Positions 25,926 through 34,600 of a DNA stretch of 64,000 nucleotides are shown in pieces (the stretch's first letter is position 1; every line of letters begins with the position of its first letter). A program made the translations under genes and the position numbers. Source of the stretch: Prevotella fusca JCM 17724 (GTDB lineage Bacteria; Bacteroidota; Bacteroidia; Bacteroidales; Bacteroidaceae); NCBI RefSeq assembly GCF_001262015.1, contig NZ_CP012075.1, forward strand, positions 806,001 through 870,000, written 5' to 3'. The notes below the pieces were generated by a model. The model worked only from the letters and a program-made list of their open reading frames with translations. It was not told the DNA's origin and did not search any database.

Positions 25926-27071
25926 TTATATATCAAAAAATGGATTACCTATATTTTGTCCTCTTAAGCTATCAAAATATTTATACGAATCTTTTATCAC
26001 TTTCTTGGCTTGCTCTGGTGCAACTCCAGCGTCTATCATTTCCTTATAACTTATATTAAACTCTTGTTTCAAAGTTGTATTCCAACCACCATATCCTGCT
26101 CTTCTTGTTCGTTGTGATGAGCTAATTTTTGCATGTGGCTCACCAGAAGCAGACTTTAATAATGTAGCAGGAGCGTCATTTCTATTATAGCCATTAATAT
26201 TTTTTTGCGCCCATAAGTCTTGAATAGGATGATGACTTTGTACAAAACCATCTGCTCTAGTATTCGTATGACCATGAGCTCTGTTTGATTGTGGAGATAA
26301 GTTACCATGAACATCGACATCTCCTGTTTTATAACCATTAGGCGATTTGCATTTTAAACCTAAAATATCAACAAATTCATTACAATCTCCCACATACCCA
26401 TACAGCGTCGGGTTATTTCCTTCCAGCCTTATCGGGTCTTGGCTTATGTAGTTACCAATCCTCGGGTCGTAATATCTGAACCTGTTGTAATACAGACGAG
26501 TCTCATCGTCTTCGTACTGTCCCAACTGGCGGAAGGGGATGAAGTCACGGATGCCCTTGCGGTTTCGGAGGTCGCCGTAGATGTCATAGTCTGCCTGCCA
26601 GACAACAGTACCATAGCTGTCATACGCTTCCACGGGGCGACCCATATAGTCGCTGATGATCGTATAGCGTTCATCGTTCTGCAGCTTTGCCACAGGCACG
26701 TATGAGCCTTCCTCATATACCCACGTGACAAGGTTCTCTACCGGCTCATCGCCTAACATTCGGATGCGGCCGAACTCGTCAATGCTATGCTGCGGACGGT
26801 CCTTCTCCTCATACTGCCACTCCTGAACCATCACGTTGCCATCCCAGAGGTAGCGGAAGACGTGACCGTTGAAGAGTTTTGCAGTGCGACGCCCAAGGGC
26901 ATCATACTCGAAGCGGACGGTCTTGCCGTAGGGAATCCGCACTTCTTTGAGCATACCATTGCCATACCACTCATAGGCATAGTCACCTGTCTGCCAGGCA
27001 ATATGCGTGCCACTATCCTCTGACACCTCGTGGTTCGGATGCCGTGTCAGTCCACGACGTGGAGTCTTCAA
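25926..27071 (-). CDS. Orphan Rhs tip with His-rich putative nuclease toxin
   Basis: A lineage A core piece (homology to about 27218, with small indels upstream of 27170) ends at DCNEFVDILGL. The tail of about 145 residues has NRAHGHTNTRADGFVQSHHP, IQDLWAQKNINGYNRNDAPA, then EPHAKISSSQRTRR and a helical end. Clustered His residues (HGH, SHH, PHA) with Asp/Asn suggest a His-metal nuclease, but the motif is not one I can name. The SUKH immunity gene next door fits a nuclease. Frame intact. Confidence 0.7.
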   Translation of the reverse strand: MKTPRRGLTRHPNHEVSEDSGTHIAWQTGDYAYEWYGNGMLKEVRIPYGKTVRFEYDALGRRTAKLFNGHVFRYLWDGNVMVQEWQYEEKDRPQHSIDEFGRIRMLGDEPVENLVTWVYEEGSYVPVAKLQNDERYTIISDYMGRPVEAYDSYGTVVWQADYDIYGDLRNRKGIRDFIPFRQLGQYEDDETRLYYNRFRYYDPRIGNYISQDPIRLEGNNPTLYGYVGDCNEFVDILGLKCKSPNGYKTGDVDVHGNLSPQSNRAHGHTNTRADGFVQSHHPIQDLWAQKNINGYNRNDAPATLLKSASGEPHAKISSSQRTRRAGYGGWNTTLKQEFNISYKEMIDAGVAPEQAKKVIKDSYKYFDSLRGQNIGNPFFDI

Positions 27072-27268
27072 TATGAGGTTGCCCTCTACATCATAGAGAT
27101 AGTCATAATGGCGGTCACGGAGAATCCTGCCGCCCTTGCCATATTCCCTGTCCCTGCGGTCACGACTGCGGAAGACGTTTCCTGCAGCATACGATAGTCG
27201 TCCGTACCGTCCTCATAGGGGTGCTTAAGTGTAAGTTACGTAAAATCACTTAGAATAACGAACTACCA

Positions 27269-27733
27269 TTATTCTTCTAACCATTTATGTTTACGTAGCC
27301 ACTCTCTTGTATCATTAAGGAATGGCTCTCCAAAATCTTGAATTCCATCTAATTTTCGTTTATACTTTTTAAATGTTTCAACCAGGAAACTATAAAAAGT
27401 TTTCCCCATTAGCAAACGTTGATTTTCCTTGGAAAGGGGATAATATTTCCCGTCTATAAAAGGTCTGACAACTTCCTCTTCGATAGCTATGTCTATACCC
27501 AAAGCATTGTCACTCTTATAAAACCTCCTCATTGATTTTCGACCATATTCTTTGGGAAGGCAACGAAAACATAACCATAACTTGAATGAAAAACAATTCT
27601 TATACTTTGGAAAAACCTCGGCCTCATACCCATACAGTTCTTCTTCAATTTCCCATATTTTACACCATTTCGCACCTGGCGCATCTTTAGTAAGTCCTAA
27701 TTCTAACATATCTATTCTATTTAATGACGACAT
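27269..27733 (-). CDS. Putative immunity protein (154 aa)
   Basis: A basic, aromatic-rich soluble protein (RIDMLELGLTKDAPGAKWCK, SFKLWLCFRCLPKEYGRKSM, DTREWLRKHKWLEE). The listed start overlaps the GIY-YIG-like toxin's stop by 13 bases; an ATG at 27709 would remove the overlap. Family not recognised. The role as the cognate immunity gene is inferred from position. Confidence 0.68.
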   Translation of the reverse strand: MSSLNRIDMLELGLTKDAPGAKWCKIWEIEEELYGYEAEVFPKYKNCFSFKLWLCFRCLPKEYGRKSMRRFYKSDNALGIDIAIEEEVVRPFIDGKYYPLSKENQRLLMGKTFYSFLVETFKKYKRKLDGIQDFGEPFLNDTREWLRKHKWLEE

Positions 27734-29766
27734 TTATTACCTGGAGGAAGTACCCCCCTTCTTTTCTCGTATTTTTTTATCTTAGCAGTCTCGACTTTAT
27801 GAATGTGTTTTTTTGAGCCTATACCCTTGTTCGCATCCATAATAACACCCTCACGTTGTAAATATACTTGAGAATATCTTTTTTTAGGATTATATGATTC
27901 CCCAATTTTCCAGATATCATCTTTATATAAATAAACCTTTCCTGTTGGAGCTTTACTACCTTTTGAGTAAACATTGTAAAAGCCATCTTTAGACGCTCTT
28001 AGATAATATAATTCTGTATTCCTTAAACCATAAACATCGAATTCTATGTTTAAGTCTGAAACATACCCATACAGCGTCGGGTTATTTCCTTCCAGCCTTA
28101 TCGGGTCTTGACTGATATAATTACCAATCCGTGGGTCATAATATCTGAACCTGTTGTAGTAGAGACGTGTCTCATCGTCCTCATACTGTCCTAACTGGCG
28201 GAAGGGGATGAAGTCACGGATGCCCTTACGATTGCGAAGGTCACCATAGATGTCATAGTCTGCTTGCCAGACAACAGTACCATAGCTGTCATACGCTTCC
28301 ACGGGGCGACCCATATAGTCGCTGATAATCGTATAGCGTTCACCGTTCTGCAGCTTTGCCACAGGAACGTACGAACCTTCCTCATATACCCACGTGACAA
28401 GGTTCTCTACCGGCTCATCGCCTAACATTCGGATGCGACCGAACTCGTCGATGCTATGCTGCGGACGGTCCTTCTCCTCATACTGCCACTCCTGCACCAT
28501 CACGTTGCCGTCCCAGAGATAACGGAAGACGTGACCGTTGAAGAGCTTTGCCGTGCGACGCCCAAGGGCGTCATACTCGAAGCGGACGGTCTTGCCGTAG
28601 GGAAGCCGCACCTCCCTGAGCATACCGTTACCATACCATTCATAGGCATAGTCACCTGTCTGCCAGGCAATATGCGTGCCACTTTCCTCCGACACCTCGT
28701 GGTTCGGATGCCGTGCCAGTCCACGACGTGGAGTCTTCAATATGAGGTTGCCCTCTACATCATAGAGATAGTCATAATGGCGGTCACGGAGAATCCTGCC
28801 GCCCTTGCCGTATTCCCTGTCTCTGCGGTCACGACTACGGAAGACATTGCCCACGGCATCGGGCATACGGTAGTCGTCCGTACCGTCCTCATAGCGGGCA
28901 CTCATCAGACTGCCAACCGCATCATAGGTATAGGCTGTCTTGCCGCCCGTAATTCCGTCCATCACACTCTGCAGACGTCCCGACGCATTCCACGCATAGC
29001 GGCGGTCGTAGCCGTCCTGACGCAGTGAGCGACTCTTCTGCGAGATAACATTACCGTAGGCATCGTAGGTACGTGTCATACGGATGCCACCAGAGAATAT
29101 CTTCTCTATCTTCAGCCCCTCGCTGTCACGGACGATCTTCTCCTCCCAGCTCTCACCGCCACCACCGGCTGCCGTCACACGGTTGAGAAGTCCGTCCTCA
29201 TCAAAGCTGTTCCGTACGACAGAACCAAGTGAAGTACGTGTCTCTATACGGTTTCCAAGGTCATCATAGACATTCTCCACCGTCGTACCCCTGTCATTAG
29301 GCAGACCACCACTGAAACACTCCCTGATTACACGACCGCCTTCGTCATACTCCATGGCAACGCTTCCCGTAGCATTGCGTGCCTCGGTAAGCCTGCCGAG
29401 TGCATCATAGCAGAAAGCCTCCATCGTACCGTCACTGAAGCTGCTGCACAACAGCCGTCCCCGCTGGTCATACTCATACTCCGTCCATCTGCCGCCAGCC
29501 CTGTCCTCACGGATGACACGTCCGGAGCAGTCACGCACATAGGAACGGTGCATACGGTCAAAGCCCGTCTCACCGACAATCTCCCCACGGAGGTTGCGGT
29601 CAAAGGTATATTCCTCCCCATGCTCGTTGGTAAGCATACGGAGACGGTCCATGCGGTCGTAGGCAAAGCGCAGCACGCTGCCGTCCTCGCCCTCACGCTG
29701 GAGGATGTCGCCCATCGGCGAATACTTGTACTTCACACGGTGGAAGCCCTCGCTCGCCTCGACCAC
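27721..29766 (-). CDS. Orphan Rhs tip with GIY-YIG-like nuclease toxin, longest core
   Basis: The longest orphan: 681 residues, with core homology reaching about 29888 and nearly identical to the full-length gene over some 1.8 kb. The toxin after FDVYGL has GKVYLYKDDIWKIGESYNPK, KRYSQVYLQREGVI, then HKVETAKIKKYEKRRGVLPP and GNKCRH. GIY-YIG-type nucleases have a (G)xxY...KIG pair, a catalytic Arg, a Glu and a late Asn; KIGES, KKRYS, VETAKI and PPGNK fit in order. The PAAR-like and DUF6531-like regions are missing. Confidence 0.75.
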   Translation of the reverse strand: MVEASEGFHRVKYKYSPMGDILQREGEDGSVLRFAYDRMDRLRMLTNEHGEEYTFDRNLRGEIVGETGFDRMHRSYVRDCSGRVIREDRAGGRWTEYEYDQRGRLLCSSFSDGTMEAFCYDALGRLTEARNATGSVAMEYDEGGRVIRECFSGGLPNDRGTTVENVYDDLGNRIETRTSLGSVVRNSFDEDGLLNRVTAAGGGGESWEEKIVRDSEGLKIEKIFSGGIRMTRTYDAYGNVISQKSRSLRQDGYDRRYAWNASGRLQSVMDGITGGKTAYTYDAVGSLMSARYEDGTDDYRMPDAVGNVFRSRDRRDREYGKGGRILRDRHYDYLYDVEGNLILKTPRRGLARHPNHEVSEESGTHIAWQTGDYAYEWYGNGMLREVRLPYGKTVRFEYDALGRRTAKLFNGHVFRYLWDGNVMVQEWQYEEKDRPQHSIDEFGRIRMLGDEPVENLVTWVYEEGSYVPVAKLQNGERYTIISDYMGRPVEAYDSYGTVVWQADYDIYGDLRNRKGIRDFIPFRQLGQYEDDETRLYYNRFRYYDPRIGNYISQDPIRLEGNNPTLYGYVSDLNIEFDVYGLRNTELYYLRASKDGFYNVYSKGSKAPTGKVYLYKDDIWKIGESYNPKKRYSQVYLQREGVIMDANKGIGSKKHIHKVETAKIKKYEKRRGVLPPGNKCRH

Positions 29767-29961
29767 ATCCTCATAGGAGTTGTAGCGGAGCTTCGTCGTA
29801 CGCTTCCCAGTGGTGATGGCAGTAACCCTGTTCAGACGGTCGTAGCGGAAAGTCTGTCTTGCACCAGCAGAGGTAAGTACAGAGAGAATGGAATTCTATG
29901 TGAAAATATAAACGCAACTAAATCCATACAAATATTTTCTTACCTTCTTTCTAAGCCCTAC

Positions 29962-30393
29962 TTAAACTAATGCAAAAAACCATTCTAAAAACTCATTAAA
30001 ACCTCTCCATTGAGGGTGTAACTTTCCTCTTTGGAAATCAATTGTTTTTTGTCCAAGCTCAAGTTCTAAAACTTCACCAGTTAAACGATTATAAAAGAAT
30101 CCTCCTTCGCCTTCAAAACTATCAAGTGGTATATACTCTTCTGGTAGATTTAATGCAGAACGCATATCTTCTATTTGCTCAAAATATGTTGAGTTTATAG
30201 CAAACCAACACACATTATATATATCACTATATCTACCAGAGAATGTTATAGCATTTGTATAAAGATTAAACTGGGCAAATGGTGTTTCCAAATCTATCCC
30301 AAGTTTAATCATAACTTCCCGATAGCTTATGTCTTCTGTTAAATCATACAGACCAACTTCTTCCAAATATTTCTTTATTTTTTCTGATAACAT
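29962..30393 (-). CDS. SUKH-like (SMI1/KNR4) immunity protein
   Basis: A 143-residue protein with a SUKH-like layout: an N-terminal helix (MLSEKIKKYLEEVGLYDLTE), a central strand with NVCWFAINSTYFEQIEDMRS, and EGEGGFFYNRLTGEVLELEL before a C-terminal helix (FNEFLEWFFAL). SUKH proteins commonly protect against HNH-type nuclease toxins, which matches the LHH toxin just in front (6-base gap). Frame intact. Confidence 0.75.
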   Translation of the reverse strand: MLSEKIKKYLEEVGLYDLTEDISYREVMIKLGIDLETPFAQFNLYTNAITFSGRYSDIYNVCWFAINSTYFEQIEDMRSALNLPEEYIPLDSFEGEGGFFYNRLTGEVLELELGQKTIDFQRGKLHPQWRGFNEFLEWFFALV

Positions 30394-30399
30394 AATTTT

Positions 30400-31357
30400 T
30401 TATTTACAACCTGTTATTTTATTTCTTACATTTAATTCTGCTTCTGCTCTCTGTTTCCAATAAGCTTCTCTATCTGTTCTAAATAATCCTCTATCTACAG
30501 GATTATCAGGATGAGCATTAGGTAAATAAGGATGCAGTGCATTACTTTTATAATACTTTCGATGTGTAGATGCAGATAGCTCAAATAATGAACCTTTTGC
30601 ATTTTGCTTTGAATGATGCAGATTAATCAGCTGGTATTTCCCATCTTTAACTACAAAAGGGGCGTCTCCTCTTAAAGCTCTATCTAAATTAGTTTCTATT
30701 ATCCCACCTTTTCCTTTAGAAGGTAAATCCCAATCTATCTTCTGCTGAAAAACAGTATGTATATTTCCAGATGGCGCATGAAAAATAGTTGCTGTAAAGA
30801 AACCACTCAATCCCCAAAGATCAACCCAATTATTTAAATCCCCACATACCCATACAACATAGGATTATTTCCCATCAAACTTATCGGGTCTTGGCTGATG
30901 TAATTACCAATCCTCGGGGCGTAATAACGGAAGCGGTTGTAATAGAGGCGCGTCTCATCGTCCTCATACTGTCCCAACTGGCGGAAAGGGATGAAGTCAC
31001 GGATACCTTTTATGTTTCGAAGGTCACCATAGATATCATAGTCAGCCTGCCAAACTACGTTGCCATAACTGTTGTATGCTTCCACAGGGCGCCCCATATA
31101 GTCGCTGATAATCGTGTAGCGTTCACCGTTTTGTATCTTTGCCACAGGAACGTACGAGCCTTCCTCATACACCCATGTGACAAGGTTATCTACTGGCTCT
31201 TCACCCTGCATACGGATGCGACCGAACTCATCAATGCTATGCTGCGGTCGGTCCTTCTCCTCATACTGCCACTCCTGCACCATCACATTGCCGTCCCAGA
31301 GGTAACGGAAGACGTGACCATTGAAGAGCTTTGCCGTGCAACGCCCAAGGGCATCAT
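30400..31357 (-). pseudogene. Orphan Rhs tip with LHH nuclease toxin, frameshifted at the core/tip boundary
   Basis: The lineage A core reads to GNNPMLYGYVG, then hits a stop. The run GGGGG (coding strand) present in the other copies is GGGG here (30840-30843). Adding one G restores DLNNWVDLWGL and joins the open toxin frame. The tail has QLINLHHSKQNAKGSLFELS, ASTHRKYYKSNALHPYLPNA and a helical end, which is an LHH-family HNH/endonuclease VII motif. The defect lies only a few codons before the toxin, so the nuclease domain itself is whole. The core also has APRIGNY where others have DPRIGNY. Confidence 0.82.
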
Positions 31358-31390
31358 GTTCTATGTATTCTTCTTGTCATACGTCTTTAT

Positions 31391-31612
31391 TTATCTAAAT
31401 TCATTATAAATAAACTTGCACGCATCGTCCTCTGTTTTAAAGGACGCAAGTTCATTTTGATTACCATGTTCATCAATATATAATACTTTCCACATGCTAT
31501 AGTCTTCAACTAAGACAATAGTATCCCACGTAGCAATAGAGCCTTCTAAAGAATATTCGTGGGGCGAAATACCCATAGACAGTAGCTGTTTAGCTAACTC
31601 TTTCTTATTCAT
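31391..31612 (-). CDS. Putative immunity protein for the TNT toxin (73 aa)
   Basis: A very small soluble protein (MNKKELAKQLLSMGISPHEY, then TWDTIVLVEDYSMWKVLYID and a helical end). It begins 7 bases after the stop of the full-length Rhs effector, so it is probably translated from the same mRNA and protects against the TNT NAD+ glycohydrolase. It is much shorter than the mycobacterial TNT inhibitor IFT and shows no obvious similarity to it. Family not named. Confidence 0.75.
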   Translation of the reverse strand: MNKKELAKQLLSMGISPHEYSLEGSIATWDTIVLVEDYSMWKVLYIDEHGNQNELASFKTEDDACKFIYNEFR

Positions 31613-31619
31613 TACATTA

Positions 31620-34600
31620 TTATATTTCTTTTAATATACCACGATTAACGAGTACTTTTATTTGCACAGGTGTTTTATACTGGGTTCCTAAACCTATTTG
31701 CCCAAAGGCAGGTGCAATAGTCGACCTCTCAACTTCAAATGGTTTTATCACTTCATATATATGGTATTTGCCAGTATTGTTCGGAGGAAGGGCACGCATA
31801 GGCATAGGTGTACCTGCTGGTGCTAAATATTTGCCAGTATCTCTACCAAATCTATCCACTTTTTGACCAGGCATCAGAAACACTCTCTCAATATCACCTA
31901 ACGCACCGTCATTAGGCGGATAATATGGTACAATATCTGTTGCTATTTTTTTATTCTGAATAACAGTATCATTATTGCTGACAATAGATTTATAGCCAGT
32001 TTTTTTACTACACTCTGAAAGACCCCAAATGTCTATAAGCGTATTACAATCCCTTACATACCCATACAACGTAGGGTTATTTCCCATCAATCCAATCGGG
32101 TCTTGGCTAATATAATTACCAATCCTCGGGTCGTAATATCTGAACCTGTTGTAATACAGACGAGTCTCATCATCCTCGTACTGTCCCAACTGGCGGAAGG
32201 GGATGAAGTCACGGATGCCTTTGCGGTTGCGAAGATCACCATAGATGTCATAGTCTGCTTGCCAGACAACAGTACCATAGCTGTCATACGCTTCCACGGG
32301 GCGACCCATATAGTCGCTGATAATCGTATAGCGTTCACCGTTCTGCAGCTTTGCCACAGGAACGTACGAACCTTCCTCATATACCCACGTGACAAGGTTC
32401 TCTACCGGCTCATCGCCTAACATTCGGATGCGACCGAACTCGTCGATGCTATGCTGCGGACGGTCCTTCTCCTCATACTGCCACTCCTGCACCATCACGT
32501 TGCCGTCCCAGAGATAACGGAAGACGTGACCGTTGAAGAGCTTTGCTGTACGACGCCCAAGGGCATCATACTCGAAGCGGACGATCTTGCCGTAGGGAAG
32601 CCGCACCTCCTTGAGCATACCGTTGCCATACCATTCATAGGCATAGTCACCTGTCTGCCAGGCAATATGCGTGCCACTATCCTCCGACACCTCGTGGTTC
32701 GGATGCTGTGTCAGTCCACGCCGTGGGGTCTTCAATATGAGGTTGCCCTCTACGTCATAGAGATAGTCATAATGGCGGTCACGGAGAATCCTGCCGCCCT
32801 TGCCGTATTCCCTGTCTCTGCGGTCACGACTACGGAAGACATTGCCCACGGCATCGGGCATACGGTAGTCGTCCGTACCGTCCTCATAGCGGGCACTCAT
32901 CAGACTGCCAACCGCATCATAGGTATAGGCTGTCTTGCCGCCCGTAATTCCGTCCATCACACTCTGCAGACGTCCCGACGCATTCCACGCATAGCGGCGG
33001 TCGTAGCCGTCCTGACGCAGTGAGCGACTCTTCTGCGAGATAACATTACCGTAGGCATCGTAGGTACGTGTCATACGGATGCCACCAGAGAATATCTTCT
33101 CTATCTTCAGCCCCTCGCTGTCACGGACGATCTTCTCCTCCCAGCTCTCACCGCCACCACCGGCTGCCGTCACACGGTTGAGAAGTCCGTCCTCATCAAA
33201 GCCGTTCCGTACGACAGAACCAAGTGAAGTACGTGTCTCTATACGGTTTCCAAGGTCATCATAGACATTCTCCACCGTCGTACCCCTGTCATCAGGCAGA
33301 CCACCACTGAAACACTCCCTGATTACACGACCGCCTTCGTCATACTCCATGGCAACGCTTCCCGTAGCATTGCGTGCCTCGGTAAGCCTACCGAGTGCAT
33401 CATAGCTGAAAGCCTCTATCGTACCGTCGCTGAAGCTGCTGCGTGTCAGCCGTCCCCGCTGGTCATACTCATACTCCGTCCATCTGCCACCAGCCCTTTC
33501 CTCACGGATGACACGTCCGGAGCGGTCACGCACATAGGAACGGTGCATACGGTCAAAGCCCGTCTCACCGACAATCTCCCCACGGAGGTTGCGGTCAAAG
33601 GTATATTCCTCCCCATGCTCGTTGGTAAGCATACGGAGACGGTCCATGCGGTCGTAGGCAAAGCGCAGCACGCTGCCGTCCTCGCCCTCACGCTGGAGGA
33701 TGTCGCCCATCGGCGAATACTTGTACTTCACACGGTGGAAGCCCTCGCTTGCCTCGACCACATCCTCATAGGAGTTGTAGCGGAGCTTCGTCGTACGCTT
33801 CCCAGTGGTGATGGCAGTAACCCTGTTCAGACGGTCGTAGCGGAAAGTCTGCCGTGCACCGGCAGAGGTAAGGACAGAGACGACATTACCCTTATGGTCA
33901 TAGCCCCACCGTGTACCCACACCCTTCTCATTCTTTACAGAGACAAGATTGTTCTGCTCATTGTATTCCAGGTGTACCGTCCTGTCATCAAGGCTCACCG
34001 AAGACAGCAGTCCACGTGTGTCATACTCAAAGAAGGTAGCCCGGTCATCCGCCTCTATGACGGCAGCGAGCTGTCCCTCTCCGTTGACAGGCGTGCCGTC
34101 TTCAGAAGGTTCATGATAAACAAGAACACGACGGTTGCCCAAGGCATCAGTCTCAGTTATCAGCCTGTCCTCCTCATCATAGGCACGTGTCTCCTCCGTT
34201 CCGTCAGGATGGACAACACTTGTAAGATTACCACGTTCATCATAGCAGTAGCCTGTCATACGTCCTTCGCCATCCCATTCACGGTAGACCTCATAATATT
34301 CTGTATATTCGTAGCGTTCACGCACACCCAGTTCGTCTTCCACGGAAGTGACAAGCTGTTCTGGGGTGTAACGATAAATAGTCCTCTCGTTCTCCCCATT
34401 GACAACTACGTTATAGCCTTCCTCTGTGTGGTATTCCATCCAGCCTTCCTGGTAACCGCCCTCACCCCAGGTATGTATGCAGCGGGCCTTCTTTCCTTCT
34501 CCCTGATACTCCCAATAGAAAGTCTGGCCGTCCCTGTCGGTCTTCGATGTCATAAGATGGTTCTCATATTCAATATGAGTGGTCTTACCCATGGCATCCG

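Noticed and set aside
30400..31357. Programmed -1/+1 frameshifting at the G run before the LHH tip
   Set aside because: The other cassettes keep the intact GGGGG without a shift, there is no slippery heptamer with a downstream structure, and four other cassettes show ordinary decay.
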